64,000 nt of DNA from Tetrahymena elliotti 4EA. Lineage: Eukaryota > Ciliophora > Oligohymenophorea > Hymenostomatida > Tetrahymenidae. Numbering within the stretch: the stretch's first letter is position 1; every line of letters begins with the position of its first letter. Shown one piece after another: positions 13,834-24,323 of this stretch. The position numbers were made by a program, and so were the translations under genes. Location of the stretch: positions 558,001 through 622,000 of the forward strand of contig JH720296.1 of the NCBI GenBank assembly GCA_000231825.2, read 5' to 3'. The notes beneath the pieces are model-generated. The model made no database searches. It was given only the letters and a program-made list of their open reading frames with translations, and had not been told where the DNA came from.

Positions 13834-15124
13834 TCAGGATTATTATGAGAAATCGTCTTCCTTAGTTAAAGATATGAATCCCTTTTCGTTTATAATACTA
13901 TTTTCTTTCTTTCCTATTCTAAAGATATAAATGCCTAGAATATCTGCTAAGTGATTGAATACACAGTAGACCAAATGGGAATAGCATACAAAAGCTATAA
14001 AGAAATTGAAATAAACAAGATAAACTATATTTAATATTGATGAACCAGTAACATAGCAATATAAACCACTGAATATATAGGAAATATTCACGAATAAATA
14101 GCTATATCTCCATTAATCAAATTTTTCTTCTGTGATGTGTGCTAATTAGATGTGTCCTATAATTTTTGACCAAGCAAAAGCAAGAGAGTAGATAAACAAA
14201 ATAAAGTGTTAAGAAATAAATTCTATTCCTAAGAATACGTCAGCTGCTACAAAAGTCAAAATTAATAATATTGTGCATGAATGCAGCTTAAGGGCATCTA
14301 AAAACTTGATAAAGGGAACAGCTTAATACAAATCATTTGTAAACTAGATAATTTATAAAAGCGACATAATAAAGGTAGATAAAAGCAGAGTTTCTGCAGA
14401 TGTTAAACCTAAAAATTCAACTTTGTAAGACCAAATTTGTTATCCAAATATACCAGTAACTAAATATAATAATTCTGCTACAACTAATCCCTCATCTACT
14501 GCATTAATATATCCTAATTTTAAAATAAATGAATTACAATGCTAGTTTTAATAATTCAAAATTATATTCTTTTCTATTCAAAAATAACTTTAACATACCT
14601 AATCTAAAAACACCTAAATGATATTGACTCCACATTGCAAAATAAAATGGAATAAGTCCTATGAAAAGAATGACATAATATTATAGCCTAATACTTTATA
14701 CTTAAAGAACAGCTAAAGTATTCATAACTACCATCCAAGTTGCTACAGTATCACATCCATGATCAAAAAGCATTCCCAAAGGAGAAGAGGTGCCTGTAGC
14801 TCTTGCCTGCTTTCCATCAAGATTATCTAATATCTAGTATGAAAATAACGCTAATGACATCAATATGCAAATCCAAGGAGGTAAATCATTTTGCAAATTT
14901 GGACTATAAATCATGACTAATAAATGTACAAAAACATGGATAAGGAATCCGATACTAGTAATTAAGTTGGGAGCTATCCATTTTGGTACCCAATTTTCAA
15001 CTATCCAATTGCATAATGGAGACCAAAAATAGCTATACAAAATAGAGTCACTTCCTCCTTTGTATTTGAAGCTTTTGACTCCATCTTCACCTTGAGTAGA
15101 AATATAAAACTTTGTACTTAACAT
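13834..15124 (-). CDS. CDP-alcohol phosphotransferase (choline/ethanolaminephosphotransferase)
   Basis: Catalyses the last step of the Kennedy pathway: transfer of phosphocholine or phosphoethanolamine from the CDP form to diacylglycerol, in the ER or Golgi membrane. Exons 15124-14599 and 14513-13834 give 401 aa; the 85-nt intron (14514-14598) is GTATGT...ATTAG. The complete CDP-alcohol phosphotransferase signature D-G-x2-A-R-x8-G-x3-D-x3-D is present: D103, G104, A107, R108, G117, D121, D125 ([13 protein letters not shown] then [10 protein letters not shown]). The N-terminal [20 protein letters not shown] is typical of the CPT/EPT family, and the rest is a series of hydrophobic membrane helices with [11 protein letters not shown] near the end. 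Length matches the family (about 390-420 aa). Choline versus ethanolamine preference cannot be read from sequence. The stop is the TGA at 13834; the two codons before its final Ser are TAA, read as Gln. Confidence 0.93.
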
Positions 15125-17124
15125 TTGCGCTTTTTTAAATTATCAAAAGAATGAATAAATTTTACTTTAAAAATTAATTATTAGTTTTCTATGATGCAAA
15201 TTCAATTACTTAAAAATTATATCTAATGCTGTGATACTCTCTTTAATAATTTCTTTGTAAACATAAAAAGTAATCAATAATTCTTTCAATTCATATCCAC
15301 AGAAAGGCTTTTAAGAAAAAGCATAAATTATTAATTTAGAAGATTAAAAACGTTGTTATTGCTTTAAATAGATTTATTAACAAAATTTCTTTTATCTACT
15401 TCTTAAAAATCTCAAATAAGGTCTGTCATCAAACACAACACTCAGAAATCTTTTAGTTTTTGAACAAATTCAAATTGTTTTAGGGAAAAATTTTCATTAA
15501 AACTTAGTAAAATTTGTTACTAAATTTTAAATAAATAGTATCATATTAATTTTATAAGCACATAAAGAAATTACTAAACATATATTTAATTCCCCTTACA
15601 TTTTTTAATTTAAAATTAATTTGATGAATAAGAAGATTTGTTATTTAATTTTCTTATTTGTTAAAAGATATTCAAACAGTTTTAAATTAAGTTAAAAATG
15701 TTTCTCGAAATGGTTTTTCTTTGTAAGGAATTTATATAGGTTCAGACAAAATACATGTAATAAGATATTTTTAATTAGTAAGAAATAGATTTTTTAAAAT
15801 ATTTTCTTAGGTTTTTAAAAGCATTAATTTACTTTTTATTTCAAATTTTACATATATCTTGATTTCAAAATTATTTCATGCATCTATTTTGTTGGAACCT
15901 TTAATTTGATAAATTATAATAAATTTATTTTATATGAAATTACATCTTTTAATTAAACATTAAAAATTAAAATAATTATTTTTTTAGATTAAATTAATTT
16001 TTAATGTTAAAAATAAAAATAATTTAATAATTTAAATTGAAAATATAAAAAAAATTATTTTTTAAGATTGAGGGATGAAAATATTTAAAATATTTATTGT
16101 TTCTTTTTTTAATTAATATTTTATTTCTTTTTTGTATTCGTAATTCCTTATAAAATCTTATAAGAAAAAAAAATTATGATAAGATAGTGATTAGAGAGGA
16201 TAATTTATATTTGAAATAATTAATTTTCTTAGTCTATATATGATAGATTCATTTAATTAAATTCCTCTACAATATTAATAATCCGCTTTAAATTAGCTCT
16301 ATAACAATCTTGAATACAAAGCTTACATTTTTCTTAAAATGTGAAGAGATTTGTTTAAAGATTGATGAATATTAGAATTTATAAAAAAACACTAAATTTG
16401 ATCCAAATAAGTATTGTAAGTAAGAGATAATATTGAAAGGAGAGAAAGTGAGAAGATTAGATGAAAGAAGGAATTTGATGATAAAAATAGATGAATTTAT
16501 ATATTTCTTTTTTGAATATTATCTCTAATTAAAAATCTAAAAAAAATTAAAAAAGTGAAAATGTAGATTGTGCAGATATTCAAATAATTTAATACTTGAT
16601 GCATTTTTTGTAATATGATGATGGTGTTTGTGTATATATTTGTTTATAAAATCACTTATTATATTAGATAAGTAGTGATTAATAGCTATCAATTAAATCA
16701 TATATTTATATTCCAACAAAAAAACCTCAAGGATATTAATACCTTTCATGATTTTCAATGTAACAAAATAATTTAGTTGTCAATTAAAAATTTTGCAAAG
16801 TAATCATAATAAATTTACAAGAAAAAGATTTTGAAGAAATTTTTCAACCCTCCTTTAAAATAAGTAAACAAGCAACCAAAGACAATTGATTGCTAACAAT
16901 AATCTAAATTGTAAAACAAATAAATAAATCCTTACGTAAACATTTCAAGTTTAGCGCTTAAAAGTAAATCTAGATTTCCTTGTCTTATTTTAAGCGATTA
17001 ACATTTTATTTATTGCATATAGGAAGCTTCCAAAGTACAACTAATAGTAAAAAATTTGGAATCATCATTGATAATTATTTGATCTTATCATACAGAGAAA
17101 AGGATAGCCAAATTATTAATTAAA
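15125..17124. other. 2-kb spacer between divergent genes
   Basis: Upstream region shared by the phosphotransferase (-) and the GPCR-PIPK gene (+). Very A+T-rich with many short A/T palindromic tracts; every frame has TGA at close spacing. Promoters are expected here but no defined motif could be assigned. Confidence 0.5.
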
Positions 17125-20031
17125 ATGAAATTAAGTTATTAAAAATTAATATTAGTTACTCTTATGATGCTTGTTAGTGGCATCAAGGGTTTTCTTGATT
17201 ATGATCAAGAACATCTTTTAGATTGTCAAGTCTCTCACACAAATTAAACTCTCTAAGAGACTTTAATTATTCACCAAATAGATAGATGGGTGTTTTTATT
17301 ATTATCACCTTTTGCTATTCTCTCCACTCTTTTCATTATGCTCACATTTTATAAATATCCTACAACTCGTAAATAGCCTGGAGATATAATCTTAGCTATT
17401 TCAATTAGTGACTTCATTTTATGTGTTCATTGGATTATTTCTGGTGGTTACCAATTGAATTATGATATAGGCCCTGACCCAGATGGTGCTTTTTGCCAAA
17501 CTAATTCTTTCTTCAGTTTAGCAGCAGGTACTATGGAATTCACATACAATTGTTGCTTTTGTTTGTATGTTATTTTTGTCATTAGAAATAATCTAAAAGG
17601 ATAAGTAATTCCATAAAAGATATTCCATCTTGCTTGTGGAGGAATCACTATTTTAGTTGTTGTTCTTCTATTTGCTACTAATAGCGCTGGTCTCTCTCTT
17701 TTTGGAACATGTTCAACTAAAGTAAATGAGGGTTTCCCCGTATTTGGTGTTGTGATTCTTTTTGCTTATCTTTTTATTTCATGGTACACTATATGGTATT
17801 TCCGTAAGTCTATACCTAATAATCAGATCTTTAAAAAGATGCGTGAAGAATTTTTAAGATATTATTTCTACTATGTAGTATCAACTTCTATGATTTGGAC
17901 TATTCTTGCATTAAGTAATCTATTCGCTGGTCTCAACTGCAGCTATTTTTAGGATCCTTCAATGAATGTGATAATTACAATAGGAAATTCAGCAAAAATA
18001 GGAACTCCAATCATTCTTAGTATTATTCGTTACAAAGACCCCACCATCAAAAAGAAAGTTCGCGACTAGCTTTATAGATGGGGATTCATCCGTAGAAGCC
18101 GCCCCTCTTTAACTAATCCTTTGAATCCTCACTTCAGTAACCAATCTTAACATATTTCCTTAAGCGAGTAATTAGAAATTTCTTCAATATTTTAAGCAAA
18201 ATAAATGACCGTTTCTATCAATAGCTAAAATTCTTTAGACTCTAAAAATTAGCAAAATTGAATGAATAAAAACAAACAAAAAATAAAAAAATAAATTATT
18301 GATAAATTTAAGAATTGAATAAAAGAAGATTCATCGAAAATTTAAAATTTAATTTACATTTTAAATATAATTAAGACCTCTTCCTCTTCACCAAAAAACT
18401 TCTTTAGATTGTATAATTCCTTCTTCTTCTTCCTTCCTCCATTCATTAATTCACTTATTCATTCATTAAAAAATGATTTAAGATTAAAGCAAATTTTATG
18501 TCTGATTAAAAGGATAATAAAATAAATTAATGTATTTAAAATAAGATCTATTTATCTAATTAGTCACTCACTCTTTAATTACTTTTTCATTAAGGATAAA
18601 TTTTCTAGAATTCTTTAAACAAAAGAAAAATTTACTTTTTTTATTTAATATTCTAAGAAAGAATTCAAATAAACTAATAAAAAATACAATCAGATAAGTA
18701 TGTAAAAAGAAGATATTTTCTCTACTATTTTGGTTTTCATTTTAAGAAACGGTCAACAAATTCATCTTACATAAGAAAAGAGTTTTTAATAAATTATCAA
18801 TTATACTTAAACTTTAATTTTAATTAACAGATAAGAGAGAAGATAAAGCTCAGAAGATGGATCTAATTGGTTCACAAAATTAACTTAGAATCTTCGTATG
18901 ACCTAAATATATGCCATGATTTCTGGCATTATTATAAATGATATAATTTAAAAGAAAAAAGAAACTCCTAACAATATCTCATCTATAAACGGCCCTTCTA
19001 CAATTAACATTTCTAATCCGCTTGTGGCTCTCAATGAAGAAGATTACTCAAGCGAATTTGATATTGAATTAAATGATGAACTTATTAGTTAATATATTCC
19101 TTTCCATAAGCATGAATAGGGAAGTCCTTCCGTAGAAGGCAAAGTTACTGTGCATGCCCCTAAAGTTTTCCGTGCTCTTTAATAATCTGATGGAACTATG
19201 GCAGATATTTAGGCTTCATTTGATTTGATTCAAAATTTAGATGCAATTCAAAAGAAGTTTGGAGGCCCTGATGGAGGTAAAAGTGGTGAATTTTTCTATT
19301 TCTCATAAGATAGAAAAATGATCATTAAAACAATGAATAAAGGAGAGCTTGATGCCTTTTTAAAAAATCTTAAAAAATATGTTATTCATCTTGTTCTTAA
19401 CTCAGACTCTTTGATTGTAAAAATTTATGGTATTTACACATTCTAGATAAACAAAACACAAAACCATGTTTTAATTATGAGAAACATCACTTAATGCCCT
19501 AGTGAATATATTGAACGTACATTTGATTTAAAAGGTTCTACTTATGACAGAGAAGTTATTTCTTAGAAAAAGAATAAAGGAAAAAAACTAAGTGAAATGA
19601 CTATGAAGGATATTGACTTCAAAAATACAGAAGGAAAGGTATGGATTGATAAAAAATTTGCCAAAAGATGCTCAGAATCGCTAGAAAAGGATGCTCGCCT
19701 CTTTGAATCTTGTGGTTTGATAGATTACTCTTTGATTGTTTTCAAAATAAATTGGATTAAATACTCAATTGATACTTCCATTGAGATTGAAGATATTTTG
19801 AAAAAATTCCATAGTGACCTTAACATTATTGAATCTAGCAAAGAAGTTGGTATATACTACCACATTGGTATTATTGACTATCTCTAAGAATGGAATGTAT
19901 AAAAAAATTTAGAGTAAAATACCAAAAAAATATTAAACTTAAATGGAAACTTAGATACCTCTGCTTAAAACTAAAAAATTTATGCAGATCGCTTTATCAG
20001 CGAAATTGCTAAAGGCATTTTTGAAGTGTGA
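17125..20031 (+). CDS. GPCR fused to phosphatidylinositol-phosphate kinase (RpkA/GPCR-PIPK type)
   Basis: Exon 1 (17125-18167) encodes a probable signal peptide (about residues 1-22) and a seven-helix receptor. TM1 is near WVFLLLSPFAILSTLF, and YPTTRKQPGDIILAISISDF and a tryptophan-rich TM6-7 follow. The tail carries many Ser residues. Exon 2 (18831-20031) encodes a complete PIP kinase: glycine loop GGPDGGKSGEFFYF, catalytic Lys in MIIKTM, DLKGST, LIDYSLIV, IGIIDYLQEW and the terminal YADRFISEIAKGIF. Both halves lie in one frame, separated by two TGAs (18259, 18316). An intron at 18168-18830 (GTAATT...TTAACAG, 663 nt) joins them in phase to give 747 aa. This architecture is known from Dictyostelium RpkA and oomycete GPCR-PIPKs, and would couple ligand sensing directly to phosphoinositide production. 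If the intron is wrong, these are two adjacent genes, the first ending at 18261 (378 aa). An amphipathic segment before the kinase (NLRMTQIYAMISGIIINDI) fits the fused form. Confidence 0.75.
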
Positions 20032-21313
20032 AAAAAGAAAAATTAATTTGTTAATTTAGAAGTTGAAAGTATAATAAAATAATATGGTTAACAAATAATT
20101 ACTTTATTTTATATTTCAAAAATTATTCATCATAAAATTTGATTGTAATTAATTAATTTAAATATGTCATTTTTGTTTGTCTGCATTTATCAAATTTAAT
20201 TAATATCTTAATTTAATTCATTTTGATTCATAATAAACCAAATAATTTATCCATCCATCCTTTGTTTAGAATATTAATAAATCACTTCAGATTATTAATA
20301 AACAATTATTTTTATATCAATTTCAGCAGATAATTTAAAAAATACAAATAAATGTATTTTTAATATTTAAAATAAAACAAATACATCACTTCAAGTCCTT
20401 CATAATTTGAAATTTTTTAACATGTGAAATAGTTAGTTAGTTATCTTTGAAGTTTTCACAAGAATCAATTATTTAATTTATTTGAGAGTGTTTTAAATCA
20501 AAATATTTAAAGTAAAAGTATATTTCCAAAAATAAAAACTTACTAATATTATTTAATTGAAAAAAGAATTTAATTTATTTTTAATTGAAATAATTTAAAA
20601 ATTTTTAAATTAAATAAAGTTTTATTTTAATCTTTCAAAATTTATTTGTTGGTGTTTGTTTAATGCTTTTTATTTGACTTAAAAGGAAATATTTTTCAAT
20701 GCTTTTTCTTTGAATTTGTTTTTTTAAGATTGGATTTAAAGCAAAAGTATTATTATGTATTAAGTCTTTTTTTAAAAGGTTATCTTATTTTAATTAAAGA
20801 AAGGAATTTTAGAATGAAATTAAAAAAGATAAATTAAAGATACAAATTTAATAAAGGTATTTGTTTAATTATTTTTCTTTTAACTCTTTTTTTTCTTTTA
20901 ATTTATTATTTTTGATCAAATGATTTATTGACTATTCATTTAATGGAACTGTACTTTCTTTAATCCAATAATTAAAGAATAAAGTTTCATAAATAAAAAT
21001 CATTTCATTATTGTTAAAATATATTTTTAGCTTATTTAGTAAATGTTTTATTTTTTTTGTTGATGATTGTTTATGATAAATTAAGTTTACTTTTGATATA
21101 AATAGATTTTGATTGGATTTGTATTTTTTACAAAACAAAAACATGAATTAAGTAAGTTTAAATAGTTTTTTTTCTAAGAGTTGGAAGTGAGTATTTAAAT
21201 AGTTTCAATACTAATATGACATTTTTAAATATAAAAATTATTACACATATTTAAGCATTCAATATTTTATTTATATATTTTATCAATAAAGATATGCATA
21301 ACTATTTTATATA
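20032..21313. other. Spacer between convergent genes
   Basis: A+T-rich sequence between the PIP kinase stop (+) and the eL34 stop (-). Standard-code ORFs here (for example near 20932-21144) have low-complexity F/K/N/Y composition and no homology, and are not called. Confidence 0.55.
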
Positions 21314-22745
21314 TCACTTCTTTTGGGATCTCTTCTTCTTTTTGTCAGCCTTGGGCTTAGAGATCATCTTTCTCTTGACGATCTTAACTTCTTCGGTTAA
21401 GAAAGCTCTGATAATTCTATTTTTAGTAAAATAAATTTATTTAATTTCCAATGTTTTCTTAAGTTGTTTTTTAGGAATAAAAATGAATATATTTATCTAC
21501 CTGCTTCTGACGCAAGTGTGACAGAGTTCGCCACCATAGACTCTGGAGACGGACTTAGCAGTTCTAGAAATGGTAGCGTATTCAGCGGGTCTAACATTAG
21601 CAATACCGTTGAGGGCAACATTGCAACCAGCTTCAGAGCACTTGGTATTGTTGACGACCTTCTTAACGTATTGGGCAAGAAGTCTACCACCTAATAAATT
21701 AATAGCAAATTAAAATTAATAATTGAAAAATCAAATTTCCTGATTTATTTCATTCACTTTCCAATAAATAAGTAAATAAATGAAGACATCCTTCTTCTTC
21801 TTGAGACCAAAATCTTAAAAACATTTAATTGATTTAATTTTTCAACCAACACATGACAAAAACTGTTTTTTATACTACTCTACTCCTAACATCTCATCTT
21901 TTATGATTTATGTGTATTATAAAACTTCTATTAAAACCTGTATAGTTAATTTATTTTTGCTGCATTCCTAACTACACAATACCTTAAGTTTTATTAGTAA
22001 TTTTTATTTTTATATGCTATTCTAAATAATTTCCTAATTGAATCTAGCCATTATGTTACTATTGTAGCAGAATCTATTGTGAGATCTTGAAACAAACTAT
22101 GATTAACTCAGCTATTTGTTTTTTTTCATACAAACCTTAAATATGCAATATGTGTGTGCTAAGAACGACTTTGATATATCTAGATATATTAATAATAGAT
22201 TTAATTGCTTCTGATTTTGACTAGCAGATGAATAGAAAGGAAAAGTCTGCTGGTTTTTGATTTTGAGAGCAATTCCTTATAGCTTTCCTTATACTAAATG
22301 CTGATAGAGTAATTATTAAAACAATTTTGAGCTTGTAAATTGATTATTATGAGAATTTCAAAATTAAATAACTAAAAACTGAAAAGAATAGTAATCAACC
22401 TGAATGGAAATTTACTCATTCAATTTATTTTAGCTTTTACTAGTTTCTGAAATAGATTTTATCATTCTTTAAAATAGATTAATTGGTTAAAAAGCTATTA
22501 ACTTCAAAATTTGTGTTGTAGAGATGGAGTATTTATTAACATCTTTTTGTTATGAAGGAAGATCTTATTTTTTTATTTTGGCTTACTAAAGTTGGATGCA
22601 ACAAGTAAATAAATGGGCTTCATTAGAAAGTGAAATGAAAAATAAATGCTTTGAAGAAAGACATACCGGGGGTCTTAACCTTTCTGATCTTGTTAGATCT
22701 GGTGTTGTAGGAGCAACGTCTTCTGTAGGTGATTCTTTGAGCCAT
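21314..22745 (-). CDS. RPL34: 60S ribosomal protein eL34
   Basis: Structural protein of the large cytosolic ribosomal subunit. Three exons: 22745-22667 (start [19 protein letters not shown]), 21690-21501 and 21416-21314, total 123 aa, close to the usual 115-125. Recognised by the N-terminal RITYRRR box, [37 protein letters not shown] and a Lys-rich tail. The Cys pair in the middle exon (CSEAGC) and CHTC form the zinc-ribbon-like elements seen in many eL34 proteins. Intron 1 is 976 nt (21691-22666, GTATGT...TTATTAG), the longest in the window. Intron 2 is 84 nt (21417-21500). Coding sequence is much less A+T-rich than its surroundings and uses the favoured codon set of highly expressed ciliate genes (AAG, AAC, GTC, ACC). 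No box C/D snoRNA signature (TGATGA with CTGA) was noticed in the long intron. Confidence 0.96.
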
Positions 22746-23531
22746 TTTAAAATGTGATTAAATTAATTGCTTATATTATTTATTTATCCTTTTTTTTATT
22801 ATCAAATAATTTAATTCTTTTGTGCTTTATTTTTCAATTTTCTTTTAAGCCAAATATTCTTTTAATCTTGTATTTTTTTTAGCTCTTCCCTTGATTTGAT
22901 TAAATCACCCTCTTAGTTGCTCATATTAATTAATTTTCTTCTTTTTCTATTATATTTCAAATATCTTAGCCATCTCCATATAAAATTCACATATTGACTC
23001 ATTTATTTTATCTGAAATATTTTCTGTTTTATAATAGGTAATTTATTTTTTAATTGCCTCACATTTATGCTTAATTCCTTAATTATTTTATCACATTTAA
23101 TTCAAACAATCTTTCTTTTATTATTTATTTAATGTTCTTATCTTCTTTTTTATGATCAAAGCATATTCCCCAATTTAATCTTAGTATACTCAAAATATCT
23201 AATATTAAACATAAATTAAAAATTCAAAGATACAACGAAGTAAAATAACTTTAGAAGCTACCATAAATCTTTAAAACATTACATTTTTTTATCTCCTTAT
23301 GATAAAGTAGATTCTAAACCCAAACAAATTAAAATAGTAATATTATCATTTATACTAATTATAAAGAATCAGAAAGAAAGTATCTTACAACTTAGAGAGA
23401 GAAAGAGCATATAGATATCTGATAGAGAAAAAGAAAGAATTTATTATTTATTTATTGTTTATAATAAATCATCAGAAGATTTTCTAATTTGCTTCAAAAA
23501 ATTAAAAAAAAGGATTTCTAATAAGTATTTT
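22746..23531. other. Spacer between divergent genes
   Basis: Upstream region of eL34 (-) and the hydrate epimerase (+). It is T-rich on the eL34 side and A-rich on the epimerase side. It probably holds both promoters; no specific element identified. Confidence 0.5.
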
Positions 23532-24323
23532 ATGAAAAGATTATTAACTGTAAAAAACTAATTTATCTAAGCAAAAATGAATTCAAAAATTACCTATCTA
23601 TCTTAAAAGGAAGCATATGAATCTGATTAAGATTTAATGAGTAATAGAGTTGGATATAGTTTAGATATCCTTATGGAGCTTGCTGGCTAGTCAGTTGCTC
23701 ATTGTTTTCATCACATCAATAAAAAGTATCACAATTAAAATTTAAAAAATATTCTTGTGATATGTGGTCCAGGAAATAATGGTGGAGATGGAATGGTGGC
23801 AGCAAGACATATAGCTCATATTGATAAAGCTTATCAAACAACTATATTACTGTTAAAACCTCCTGTTAAAGATTTCTTTGTAAATCAACTAACTATCTGC
23901 AAACAGTACTCAATACTTGTTAAAGAGTTACCAAACGAAATAGATGTGAATGCATCAAACGCCTTAGAAAAAACTAAATTATTTTTTAATTCCTATGATT
24001 TTGTTATAGATGCTCTTTTTGGTTTTTCTTTCTAGCCTCCTGTTAAACCCCCTTCCGATATTGTTTTAGAAGCATTAAAAAATATAAATGTTCCTATTTA
24101 TTCTGTTGATATCCCTAGTGGATGGGATGTTGAGAAAGGGAACATTCATAATTCTTTTGATCCTTAATATCTTATTTCATTGACTCTCCCAAAAGAAGGT
24201 TCAAAAAACTTCAAGGGTAAACATTTCGTAGGAGGTAGATTTGTCCCTTATCAATTTTCTGAAAAATACAATTGGGTTATGCCAGAATATAAAGAAAATG
24301 AAACTTTTGTAGAACTTGAGTGA
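23532..24323 (+). CDS. NAXE: NAD(P)H-hydrate epimerase
   Basis: Metabolite-repair enzyme that interconverts the R and S epimers of hydrated NADH/NADPH so that the partner dehydratase can restore the cofactor. Single exon, 263 aa, which is the length of a stand-alone YjeF N-terminal domain. Family hallmarks are present: LSQKEAYESDQDLM, MELAGQSVAHC, the nucleotide loop [37 protein letters not shown] and the C-terminal [11 protein letters not shown]. The Gln in LSQKEA is encoded by TAA and the Gln in MELAGQ by TAG, so this gene is direct evidence for the code. The first 15 or so residues ([15 protein letters not shown]) are basic and free of acidic residues, compatible with a mitochondrial presequence; a second Met at residue 16 could be the cytosolic start. 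No dehydratase domain is attached. Confidence 0.95.

Noticed and set aside
21464..21694. Standard-code + strand ORF over the middle exon of eL34
   Set aside because: The - strand sequence is clearly eL34; the + strand ORF is its complement.
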